Source: Spirosoma profusum (GTDB lineage: Bacteria; Bacteroidota; Bacteroidia; Cytophagales; Spirosomataceae). From it: DNA of 47,185 bases. Position numbers and translations under genes: made by a program. Shown piece after piece: positions 26,101 through 35,500 of this stretch (its first letter is position 1; each line of letters begins with the position of its first letter). Below the pieces are notes generated by a model. That model was not told the origin of the DNA and did no database searches. It saw only the letters and a list, made by a program, of their open reading frames with translations. Where the stretch lies: NCBI RefSeq assembly GCF_014699005.1, contig NZ_JACWZY010000043.1, forward strand, positions 1 to 47,185. Reading direction: 5' to 3'.

Positions 26101-29100
26101 TGAGTTGTTCGCCAGTGTTTCAGAGTCAATTACAAGCGGCTCGGCCGTATTGCTTGAATACATAGTTTTGCTACGTACTGGCTGAATATCGAGCCGATGC
26201 ATCTCAAGTAGCTCATCGGCTAGTTGGCGACAAAAATCGTGGTGTACTACGTTGTTGATGGTCAACGGAACACTATTCAGTTCTTGTCGGGCAAGTAACC
26301 GATCCAGATCGGCACTATCGCCGGAAAGTATAATTTCAGTGTCTGTATTGATGAATGTCAGAAATATCCGGCTTTCAAAAGGGGCTACTTCCTGTCGGAA
26401 CCAGTCGGACAGCGTTGCATAGCCAGGTCTCCCGTTGGGCAGGTGAATTAACCGGGAACTCCACCGTTCCCGTGCTTCAGCTTCCGGCAGTTGCCAGAGT
26501 TCAGCAAGCAGCGTCATTCGGCCCCCTACCTTTTCCCGAAACAACGGAGCTTTCACAAATTTTTCCTCGATAGCAGTTGCCTTCCAGATACTCTGGCAAT
26601 AGTACATAGTACTGGCTTCGCCCTGGCTGTATCCTAACACCGAATCAGCCTGAACGCCCAGATACTCCTGAAGTAATTCGGTATAAAGACCTGAAAAGGC
26701 ACCACCTGTCAGTATCATCGCCAACGCATTGGTTAGAAATCGACGCTGGACCTCTTGTTTTCCGTCCGAATCAAGAGCAAACAAGTGGCGGGGGTATAGA
26801 TTGGGACTTAAGGCATTAGCCATGTCAAATCCCTGTTTCTGAAGCACGTCATACAAACCCGGAAAGGCCTGAAACAGCATGGCTCCTGCTCCTACGTATG
26901 GACTGCCCGAACCAGGATAAACCAATGCCAGCTTACCCGTATTACCAAGCTGTTTGGGCGTGTAATAGCTGCCCGCTGGTGTTTGAAGGGTCGCTTGGGG
27001 TTTGGCAACGAGGTTGGTGAGGAAGTACTGAGCTTCCCGCTTAAGCTCCTTATTTGACGATGCAACAAGCACCAGTATCTGGGCCGACGATTCGAATTCA
27101 GTCTGAAATTTCGTACAGAACTGATCGGAAATCTGCGTAAACGATTTGATCGACAGCAAGCTTTCGAGTTCCGTTACCTGTTCCAGCAGACCAGTTAACG
27201 TGGCCGATCGAATTGGAAAAAGGCGTTCTCCACCCCGAAGCAAGTAAGGTGATGGCTGATTTGATCTGGGATGATCGCCTTCCGACAGAAGCATATGGGC
27301 GCTCGTGCCGTCAGCGGCTAGTCCGTTAATAGCGGCCCGGAGTGAATCCTGGCCCTTCTCTAAAACCCAGGGTCGAGAAAACGTAGGAACGTAAAAGGGA
27401 CTTCCCTCAAATGTTGTAGCCGATACAGGACCCTCCCAATTGGGTACTCCCGGCAGAAAACGATAGTACAGCGACAGTGCTGTTTTAATCAGGGAAGCAA
27501 TTCCCGACGCTGTATAGGTATGTCCGATGTGGGCTTTGCTGCTTCCCAGCGCACAGCTTAACGTAGCGCCTTTACCGCTGTAGACCTGCGCTAAACCCGC
27601 CATTTCGGGCTGATCTTCGGCAGCAATACCGCTGGCGGAGACTTCCATAAAACCAATGTCGGATGGCTTTACTTGCTGTCGATTTAATACCTGATTTGCT
27701 GCTTCATAAACGGTTTTCTCACGAATAGTTCCGCGCAAGCTCGCTACGTCCGATTGCACAATGGCCAGATCATCCAATCGAGCATAAACCCGGTCGGTTG
27801 ACGTTTCATCGGCACGTTTTAGCACAATGGCACCCGCTCCTTCACCAATCGCCCAACCGTTTGTACTGTGATTCCAGCCCATTGATATGGGGCCGGTATG
27901 AACTGGATGGATAGCATGCCGAGCCAACACACTTTCGAACCCACCGCCCAAATCAACGGCACCCAGTACGACCGCATCCACTTCACGGTTTGTGAGTAGG
28001 CGTTGCGCAATTTCAAGGGCTTTATACACACCATTTTCGTTCGACGAAACGGTGAAGGCAGGCCCCGTAAAATCCATCAACGCTGCGATGCGACTGGCGA
28101 TGATGTTGCCGATAAAACCGGTGTGTTCGCTAATCGAATGACCTTCGTAATCGGAGAAGATCGCGTTTTTCAACTCAAGGTTCAGCGCATTCAATGATGA
28201 TTCCTCAACGACAAGACCTGCTTCTTGAACGGCTTGCTGAACTTGTAGGCTTATATGCCCTCGGCCCAGTCTATGATGGATTTCCAGCTCTGTTTCCATC
28301 GCAATAATGACGGCAACATTGGCACCCTGTCCTTCAAGCTTGTCCAGACCCGCATCACGGATGGCTCGATCGGCCACTTTCAGCATTAGAATTTGTTGTG
28401 GAGAGGTTCGCTCTGCTTCGTTCGGCTGAATTTTGAACCGCAGCAAATCAATATCGAACGCACCGATCCAGGCCCCCCGCAATTGCTCCATGTCGGGTAT
28501 TCCAGCGGTATTTAGCGTTTGATGCAGGGCATCCATTCCCTTCCAGCGTTCGGGAGGTAATTCCCGAAAATGCTGTCGACCCAGCAGCAGCGACAAATAA
28601 AAATCGTCCAGATTTTCACAGTCGCCCATATGCAAATCCATTCCGACGATGGCTAATGGCATAGGTGGCTGACTGCTTGATGTTGGTTCGGTGCTGATAT
28701 CTGATGCGGGGGATGACAGAATCATGTGGGCATTGGTACCCCCGAAACCGAACGCGTTGATGCCCGCCCGCAACGTATTGTCTTTAGCTGGCCAGCTTTG
28801 ATTTTCGCGCACTATATGCTCAGCGTTAACCTGGCCGTCCGCTGAGAGTAATGGGGCTTCGATACCCGTTGTGGCCGTAAGTGTCCGGTGTTTCATCCCC
28901 AGAATTACTTTCAGCATACTGGCCATACCCGATGCGGTCAGTAAATGCCCGATAGACGATTTTACCGAGCCAACATACGGAGCATTCGGCCCAAAGAAAT
29001 CGCCGATGCTGTTCAATTCAACCTTGTCGCCTAACCGGGTTCCGGTGGCATGACACTCCAGATAATCAATGGCTTCCGGACCAAATGGAGTTTGGCTGTA

Positions 29101-30066
29101 GGCACGCTCAAACGCCAATCGCTGTCCTTTTGGATTGGGTGTCAGCAGAAATTCACCTTTCCCATCATTCGACAGGCTGACCCCTTCGATAATTGCATGA
29201 ATCGTATCGCCGTCGCGCTCAGCATCTGAAAGCCGTTTTAGCACAACCATACCAGCCCCTTCGGAGGAGGTCAGGCCGTTGGAGCGCTGGTCTAGTGGGG
29301 CCGATACCTCAGAGATGAGCGGATACGCATGGAAATAGGAGAATCCAATGTGAATCTGAAGCGTATGTGCAGCACTGACGGCTCCAGCCAGCATCATATC
29401 GGCATTGCCAGCACGTAACTCGTCACAAGCCAGCTTCACCGCATACAGGCTGGACGCACAGGCAGCATCCAGCGAATAATGAGGCCCATTTAGACCAACA
29501 GCCTGAGCGACCAGCGCTGAGGGCGTGCTGACTACTACTGTATCCCGAAAATTAGCTGAATTTTCCGGGTAGAGTGTTGGGGGAGGAATGGGCTCACCAG
29601 ATAGCTTTTCGATTGTCTGCCGGGCGATATCGGCGTAGAGGTCCGACAGAATCTGCCAGGACTTATGCGTTGGAAACGACAGTGTACCCATAATTACCCC
29701 GCACCGCTTTAGCGCATCATGACCCCAGTAGCCACTGTCTTTCAGCGCTTCCTGGGCGACATACAGACACCATTGCCCTAGCCGATCCTGGTTAAGCAGT
29801 GTCTGGGCATCGAGTTTATAGCCGTGTGGATTGAAGCTAAAATCTTCAACAAAACCACCTCGGAGCGAATAACAGGTATCCAGTTTGCCTTTCGCTTCGC
29901 TGAAAAACAGGGCAGGATCAATCCCAAAGTCAGCCTCGGTAGCCTGACGGATAGCCGATTTATTGGACACCAGATTGTCCCAAAATTGATCTGGTGTGTT
30001 CGCTCCAGGAAATAAAGCACCCAAGCCAACAATTGCTATTTTCTCCCCTGTTCGATCTGTTTTCAT
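23140..30066 (-). CDS. pfaC: PUFA/secondary-lipid synthase subunit KS-CLF-AT-DH-DH (PfaC with fused PfaB-type AT)
   Basis: 2308 residues. KS 8-455: active-site Cys203 (DAACASS), His339 (CHATGT) and His374 (SSIGH). Chain-length-factor-like KS 470-930: Cys position replaced (SSNENG, Glu677) and HATGT replaced by SASGI, so it cannot condense. AT about 1040-1400: YPGSGSPYVG and GYSQGE (Ser1147). Two FabA-like hot-dog dehydratase/isomerase units follow, with CHFRDDEVLAGSL near residue 1800 and CHFYQDPVMPGSLGVEA near 2205; each is preceded by further hot-dog-like sequence. The layout equals PfaC with a PfaB-like AT inserted before the DH pair. Myxobacterial synthases have this order plus a terminal acyltransferase, which is a separate gene here (36655). 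It starts 4 bp after the KR-DH gene. Confidence 0.93.
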   Translation of the reverse strand: MKTDRTGEKIAIVGLGALFPGANTPDQFWDNLVSNKSAIRQATEADFGIDPALFFSEAKGKLDTCYSLRGGFVEDFSFNPHGYKLDAQTLLNQDRLGQWCLYVAQEALKDSGYWGHDALKRCGVIMGTLSFPTHKSWQILSDLYADIARQTIEKLSGEPIPPPTLYPENSANFRDTVVVSTPSALVAQAVGLNGPHYSLDAACASSLYAVKLACDELRAGNADMMLAGAVSAAHTLQIHIGFSYFHAYPLISEVSAPLDQRSNGLTSSEGAGMVVLKRLSDAERDGDTIHAIIEGVSLSNDGKGEFLLTPNPKGQRLAFERAYSQTPFGPEAIDYLECHATGTRLGDKVELNSIGDFFGPNAPYVGSVKSSIGHLLTASGMASMLKVILGMKHRTLTATTGIEAPLLSADGQVNAEHIVRENQSWPAKDNTLRAGINAFGFGGTNAHMILSSPASDISTEPTSSSQPPMPLAIVGMDLHMGDCENLDDFYLSLLLGRQHFRELPPERWKGMDALHQTLNTAGIPDMEQLRGAWIGAFDIDLLRFKIQPNEAERTSPQQILMLKVADRAIRDAGLDKLEGQGANVAVIIAMETELEIHHRLGRGHISLQVQQAVQEAGLVVEESSLNALNLELKNAIFSDYEGHSISEHTGFIGNIIASRIAALMDFTGPAFTVSSNENGVYKALEIAQRLLTNREVDAVVLGAVDLGGGFESVLARHAIHPVHTGPISMGWNHSTNGWAIGEGAGAIVLKRADETSTDRVYARLDDLAIVQSDVASLRGTIREKTVYEAANQVLNRQQVKPSDIGFMEVSASGIAAEDQPEMAGLAQVYSGKGATLSCALGSSKAHIGHTYTASGIASLIKTALSLYYRFLPGVPNWEGPVSATTFEGSPFYVPTFSRPWVLEKGQDSLRAAINGLAADGTSAHMLLSEGDHPRSNQPSPYLLRGGERLFPIRSATLTGLLEQVTELESLLSIKSFTQISDQFCTKFQTEFESSAQILVLVASSNKELKREAQYFLTNLVAKPQATLQTPAGSYYTPKQLGNTGKLALVYPGSGSPYVGAGAMLFQAFPGLYDVLQKQGFDMANALSPNLYPRHLFALDSDGKQEVQRRFLTNALAMILTGGAFSGLYTELLQEYLGVQADSVLGYSQGEASTMYYCQSIWKATAIEEKFVKAPLFREKVGGRMTLLAELWQLPEAEARERWSSRLIHLPNGRPGYATLSDWFRQEVAPFESRIFLTFINTDTEIILSGDSADLDRLLARQELNSVPLTINNVVHHDFCRQLADELLEMHRLDIQPVRSKTMYSSNTAEPLVIDSETLANNSMEVCCRPVDWPRIVRKLSDNNHKLFIEVGVNATCSRWISEVLREKDHAVLPMDRKGASVLHNLTGFVAKLVAHGVSVNLAPFYTHQSTEQVPRKTLIKRLKTGGPRFESLVLTDENRRHFSQKSGRSQSILAETPTITFPRIPQLTSMQVSSFAIEQPEVAFETLDSPTLQLAENGLSMQDYSDSNRLLNKTIIWDEADLLMFASGKIQDVFGEDYAIIDTYPRRVMLPMPPYLLVSRVTKLDATVHDYKPSRITTEYDIPYGSVFTTDGQIPGAVAVESGQCDLLLISYLGIDFQNKGQYVYRLLDCTLTFTDDLPFEGQTLRYDISIDRFVRNEQNLLFFFSYRCYVEDRLVLKMDGGCAGFFSDAELALGQGVVFTPQERRQRETRPRQFFTPLLECAKTAFSAEEMMALIRGDLVSCFGKAYFSNGRNPSLRLPPKEILMLDRITHVDQQGGSCGLGFIEAEKDLHPDDWYFPCHFRDDEVLAGSLQAEGGSQLLRFYMLLLGMQRLTKDARFQPVLGKPQKVRCRKEVPARVGKLIYQLDVREIGLVPEPYVIADLTILYEGQIAVFFENLGLRLQEKDQPSYLKNALNQQKEVFVRPVDKPVLFNEYHLTQFALGPVYKCFGEDYTVFEGRALSRQPNTDLQLISRVLSTTGQRYVFNNKPVMISEYDVPADAWYYQQNAAPVMPYSILMEIALQPCGFLGSYLGSTLLFPEKDLFFRNLDGDGDLLRSVDLRGKTITNQVCLQSHTALNGTVLQRYSFALSVDGTAFYQGNASFGFFTKDDLANQVGLDQGTHVAPWYVTQPADQLKSLTVKLDSLFGRMKLFQSVNPASPQLHLAGDQLNLLDTALLVKEGGKFGNGYVFARKAIDTSNWFFTCHFYQDPVMPGSLGVEAMVQAMQLFALQQGLADGLSNVTFQQAAPHKTVWKYRGQILATDPEISLELHIKTIDRTDSSVTLTADASLWKGALRIYTVTDLSIRIG

Positions 30067-30070
30067 CGTA

Positions 30071-32596
30071 TTAGCTAGCCAGCGGCTCGTATGGTGTCCA
30101 TTGTAGATCCCTGCTTATGGAGACATTAGCTCGGTGCGTTTTCAGGTATACCATTCCCGTGATGGTATCGAAAGCCGTGAGATCGGCTGACATCGTAAAT
30201 TCAGTTGATTTCACCACGCTAAGCGAGACGTAGAAAGGTCGCCCAAAGGGCAATTTATGGGGCATCTCTACCCAATCGGTACTTAGGGGAAGACAGGCGC
30301 ACCCGTGGAACCGCCGAACCCAGATCAACAAGCCCTGATACATGACGTCGGTTAGAAAGCCGTTTATAGACGATACGGAAAATTGCCCCTGACGTTCCCA
30401 GGATACTCCCGGATGTTCGCAGAGCAGGAGCGCACCGCTTTCGTTTAGCGTAATTACTTGTTTTACGCCCTGAAAATCGGCCCCGTGAAAAAGTGTCCCA
30501 TCCTGATACAGCACCGATCCATCGCTAATAACCGGATGCAGGTTTCGAATGTCAGGTAAAGACTCAACTGCAGATTTTTCGGGCTGACTCACCAGTAAGA
30601 TCTGTGCCTGATAGTGCGGTAAGGGCAGTTTACCCGGCTGTCGACTCGTAATGGTCGCCAGCACCTGAATTCGTTCGGCGTTTTTTTCCTGTTCCTGTAC
30701 TGTAATCTGGAAATCTGTCGGTTGAGTGCCGTCGAAAACGAGGCCTTTAAACAGCTTAACGGCCGTTTCTTTAAACAATTGAAAGCCAGGATAGAGCGTA
30801 TCGGCGGTTTGCGCCAGCCAGGTATTGGCCATGTTGATCGGCAATACCGGATGGCCCTGAATAACATGATGCGCCAGAAATGGGTTAGCTTCCAGCGTCA
30901 TCGTACGAAGAATCGTGTACGACCGCAGGGGACCATCGGTCACAGCTTTGGGAACGGGGAGCGTGCCGCCTAGCAGAACCTGCACCTGATCCTTCGCCCA
31001 CGTACTAAGCTGGTCAACCAGCGCACGAGGTCCTTCATCTGAAGGAACAAATTCGACCTTGTGGGCTAGCAGCATCTTCTTAAGCTCTGGGCTGACCATT
31101 CCCGAATCCCAGGCCCCCCAGTTAATCGATACGACCTGTGCCTTCGGAAAATTCTTCTGAAACAGATACGCAAACCGGTTCAGGACCTCATTGGCCATTG
31201 CATAATCGGTTTGCCCCACGTTCCCATAAAATCCAGCGACAGACGAAAACAAAACGACATGTTGAAGATCGGCAAGAGAGACCGCTTTCATTACAGTCGC
31301 CAGCCCCTGTACTTTGACATCGAACACAGCATCGAAATCGTATTCGGTTTTGTGCTCAATACGTTTGTCGGCCAGACGACCAGCCCCATGAATTAACCCA
31401 TTAATTGGGCCAGTAACAGGTACTACTTCACTCAGAACGGCTTTTACGGCTTCTGGATTAGTAACATCCACAGCCCGGTAATAAACAGTGGAACCCAGGC
31501 TTTTCAAATACGTGAGATTCGTCTGGATTTCTCGTTGAGCCATAATGGCGCTCACCATGCGTTCGATCGTTCGGGGGAGCGGTTTTTCGCCCGACTCTTT
31601 CAGGGCTTCCATAGCCTGCCGTTTCAATTCGGCTTGATCGTTAATGCCTTGCGCCCAGTCAGGTTCATACGCCTGTAACTCAGTTCGACCCAGTAGAATA
31701 AACGTGCAATGGAACGTAGCCGCCAGTTGATTGACACAGCTTGCTGTAATCCCCCGACCACCGCCCGTTACCAGAAATACGCTGTTTTTCGAGATTCGGG
31801 CTTGTAACGAAGGAGCAGAAATAGCAGCCACCGGCTCGGCTACCAGCGTAAATCGTTTTCCAGCCGAATTGTAGGCCGTTTGTGTCAAACACTGATCCGC
31901 ATCGTACAACTCTTGCCGAATTTTTTCAGCGGCTTCGGCAGCGGCTAGTTCAGGCGATAGATCGACAGCTCGGCAAAATACGGTCGGCCATTCTAAATTC
32001 AGGGACTTTGTTAGACCAAATAATCCCCCACCCAAAATGGCGTCATGCCCCGAATTTGCTGTACCGAACGCGCCATCCTGCCGGGTAACAATTAGGAACG
32101 CCGGGCGGGTTTGCCAGGCAGTTTCTGTTAGGGACTGCTTTACGTATTTGGCAAGCAGAAACGCCGTCTTTAAACAGTCTTTCTCCTGCGTATTGGCAAA
32201 GTTCAATACGTCCACCTGGCTCGTGAGCCGGGGATGTAAATAGATAAGCTGACTAACGGGTTTTGCCAGTTGGCTCAACCCTAGCCGAATAGTTTCTGCC
32301 TGTCGATCAGCTAGTACGTACTCAGTTATACCCTCTTGAATTGATGAAGTTGATGTAGGGTTCGTCGTTGAAAATGTCAGGACAACTACGTCATGATTTT
32401 TCAGGGATAGTTCGTTGCAGAGCGCAGGAGTCAACTCCGACCCATCGTTGATAATCAGCGTAATGCCTTCCTGTGGCATTAGCAACGTATCGGGTGCTGG
32501 CAGATACCGCAGTGTAGCTATAGAGCGTGGTACGTTTGGGTATTTACCCAGTGCGTAGCTCGTCTGGCTTAGTCTGACGGAATCGACCTCTACCAC
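30071..32596 (-). CDS. PUFA synthase KR-DH subunit (C-terminal half of PfaA)
   Basis: 841 residues from a GTG at 32594-32596 that overlaps the stop of the upstream gene by 7 nt. Residues 1-265 resemble the structural half of a PKS ketoreductase. The catalytic KR has TGGGRGI near residue 277, SSVAGFYGNVGQTDYAMAN near 455-475 (Ser and Tyr of the triad) and INWGAWDSGM. After about 560 comes a PKS-type dehydratase hot-dog with LAHHVIQGHPVLPINMA, holding the catalytic His. In known Pfa systems KR and DH form the C-terminus of PfaA. Here they are in a different frame from the KS-AT-ACP part, joined at an A AAA AAG heptamer. Either a separate GTG start or a -1 shift could produce it (see findings). 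Confidence 0.88.
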   Translation of the reverse strand: MVEVDSVRLSQTSYALGKYPNVPRSIATLRYLPAPDTLLMPQEGITLIINDGSELTPALCNELSLKNHDVVVLTFSTTNPTSTSSIQEGITEYVLADRQAETIRLGLSQLAKPVSQLIYLHPRLTSQVDVLNFANTQEKDCLKTAFLLAKYVKQSLTETAWQTRPAFLIVTRQDGAFGTANSGHDAILGGGLFGLTKSLNLEWPTVFCRAVDLSPELAAAEAAEKIRQELYDADQCLTQTAYNSAGKRFTLVAEPVAAISAPSLQARISKNSVFLVTGGGRGITASCVNQLAATFHCTFILLGRTELQAYEPDWAQGINDQAELKRQAMEALKESGEKPLPRTIERMVSAIMAQREIQTNLTYLKSLGSTVYYRAVDVTNPEAVKAVLSEVVPVTGPINGLIHGAGRLADKRIEHKTEYDFDAVFDVKVQGLATVMKAVSLADLQHVVLFSSVAGFYGNVGQTDYAMANEVLNRFAYLFQKNFPKAQVVSINWGAWDSGMVSPELKKMLLAHKVEFVPSDEGPRALVDQLSTWAKDQVQVLLGGTLPVPKAVTDGPLRSYTILRTMTLEANPFLAHHVIQGHPVLPINMANTWLAQTADTLYPGFQLFKETAVKLFKGLVFDGTQPTDFQITVQEQEKNAERIQVLATITSRQPGKLPLPHYQAQILLVSQPEKSAVESLPDIRNLHPVISDGSVLYQDGTLFHGADFQGVKQVITLNESGALLLCEHPGVSWERQGQFSVSSINGFLTDVMYQGLLIWVRRFHGCACLPLSTDWVEMPHKLPFGRPFYVSLSVVKSTEFTMSADLTAFDTITGMVYLKTHRANVSISRDLQWTPYEPLAS

Positions 32597-35500
32597 TTTT
32601 TTTCGTCAGCGACCTCCAACCCTGCCGTCATTTTAGTGGCCAGATAATCAACGATCTGCTGGAGTGTCCGTAGTTCGGCTAGTTCCTGTTGCTTTACCCC
32701 TTGCACAGACGGGTGCGCTTCAGTCATGGTACCGAAGATTTCCACTCGCTTAATGGAGTCGATGCCTAAATCAGCTTCCATATCCATACTCATTTCCAGC
32801 ATTTCAGCCGGGTAGCCTGTTTTCTCAGCCACCACTGATAGCAGACTTGTTTCAATAATTTTTCGATCTACTTCCGGCAATTTCCTAGTCGGAATTGAGA
32901 TTCCATTTGTTGACGTTGGAGGTTGAACGGGTGTCGGCTGACTAACCTGACCGTTTGCCGGTACGATCGTTGGAGCTGAATAGCCATTCGTTGGCGCAGC
33001 TGTTTTAGCTGGACTAGCCGTTACGTTGCCGTTGATCTTAGTCGCCAGATAATCGACAATCTGCTGAAGTGTTCGCAACTCGGCTAATTCCTGTTGTTTA
33101 ACGCCTTGCACCGATGGGTGGGCTTCGGTCATGGCACCAAAGATCTCTACTCGTTTGATCGAGTCGATGCCCAAATCGGCTTCCATATCCATGCTCATTT
33201 CCAACATTTCAGCTGGGTAACCCGTCTTCTCCGCTACCACCGTTAGCAAACTTGTTTCGATTTGTTTACGGTCCACTTCGCTCGTCACCGGTTCCGTCTT
33301 CGGAGTTTCTGGTACGGCTTGATGCACGATGGAAGCGCCGTTGGTGTAACCATTTTTCGAGCCATTTACTCCATTTATTGGCAAAGGGGATGAAGCCTTA
33401 ACGGGTTGCGACTCCTGCTTAACCTCGGCTGGTTTTGGAGTAGAGTCATTCAATTGGTTTGCCTTGCTGTTCTGGAGTAAATTTGTCAATAAGGCTTCAA
33501 TTCGGTTTTGCTGGTCTTTTAGGGCGGCAATATCGGACTGGATTTGAGTAAGAAGGGGATTCATAGCTTCGTCGTCGTTTTGGTTATCTGGAATGAGATC
33601 AGAAAGAGGAAGGTTATCAATAGGGGGCGTCGCAAGGGCTTGTTCGTATCGCTGCCGGGTTGCCTCGGAGACGAAATTGTAGCCGCTGATTTTTATCGAC
33701 AGTTTGGGTTTGGGCGCTGGCTCAACGAAGGCTTTTTCGAACCGGTCGAAGCCCTGAAGCGGCTGTCCCAGTACGGTCAACTGTACGATAGCTTCCCGCA
33801 ACTGCTTATCCGCATCTTTTTTAGGGTTCGCATTAAGCGAAATCGTGGTATGTGGCTTATCAGCTAGAATTTCGTTTACCAGGTTGCACAGAATATTCTT
33901 CGGACCGAATTCAACAAACACGCGGCCGCCCTCCTCATAGATCGCGTCGATCTGCTCGTTGAAACGTACTGGTTTTACGATATGACCAGCCAGCATTTCT
34001 TTAATCTGCTGAGAGTCTACTGGATATGCTTTCCCTGTTGTGTTTGAAAATACGGGAGCAGAAGGCGCTGATACGTTGATACGCTTAATTGCATCCGCGA
34101 ATGGTTGCTGTGCCTGACTGATTAATGGCGTATGGAACGCTGCCGATACGGGCAGTAACGTAGCAGAATATCCTTTTGCTTTAGAATCATCCAGCAACTC
34201 AATCAATGCTTCTTTCTTGCCGCCAATTACCAGTTGTGAGGGGGAATTTATATTGGAAAGCCAAACATCAGCTCGACCATTCAGTAGTTGCTCAATAGCT
34301 GCTCGGCTACCTTTGATAGCGAGCATACTACCTGACTCCCTACGTCCTGAAGATGCTGCACCGAGGGCTTCACCGCGAATTTTGGAGAGACCATAAAAGG
34401 CGTTATCATCCAGAACACCCGCTGCCCAAAGTGCTGTTAACTCGCCGTAGCTGTGGCCTGCAAAGTAGTTCGCCTGAAAACCAGCGTCTGTCAGCAGCCG
34501 ATACATCCCGGCACTGAGCGCTCCAATGGCTGGTTGCGCAAATTCGGTTTGCCGAAGGGTTGCTTCCTGTTGCTGCCGAACGTCATCCGAAAAGACCGGA
34601 ATGGGGAACACTACGTCCGTCAATGATTTCTGACCTTTTGCTTCAAAGAAGCGGTTTACCTGATTAAACGCTGACCGTACCGTTGGATACGTACAGGCCA
34701 AATCGCTCCCCATGTTCACATACTGCGAACCTTGTCCGGCAAACAAAGCCACAACTTTTTGATTGATATCCAGCGCCGATTTTCGATACCAGATTCCGTA
34801 ATGAGGTTGCGACCATTCGTCCTGTTCGGTGTTACGTTCCAGGAACGAAATCACCTGACCAAGTTTCTGACGTGCTTCTTCGAGGGAAGAAGCCACGAAG
34901 CCTACCCGAGGATGCGTCGCAGGTATGCCTACGGCCTTTGACTCATTCGCTAACCGTTTTAGCTGAGTTGCTGCATCCTCTGACTGGAGTAAAGCTAGTT
35001 GCTGTCGGCACGTATCAAGCAGCTGTGACGCATTAGCCTGATGCAGTAAAATGATCGCGTGGAGTGTATGTTGGCGGTAACTCCCCTGTGGTTCGTCGTT
35101 AAATTCTTCCAGGGTTGTATGCAGGTTTACGCCCCCGAATCCAAACGCACTGACAGCCGCCCGACGGGGTATAAAGCTCGTTTTCCGAAACCAGGGCCGG
35201 GTTTGCGTATTTATATATAAGGCAGAATCTTCCAAGCCCAATTGCGGATTCGGCTGAGCAACGTTGATCGTTGCGGGAAGAATTTTATGGTGCAGTGCCA
35301 AAGCCGCTTTAATCAAACCCGCTATACCCGCAGCCGATTTGGTATGGCCAATCTGCGATTTGACACTACCAATAGCAATGTGGTTCAGCGCCAGATTCGA
35401 TTTCCCGAAAACCTGTTTGGTCGAAGTGATTTCGGATAGGTCACCCGCCACCGTACCCGTACCGTGCGCTTCGATCAGGCCGACCGTTGACGCATCATAA

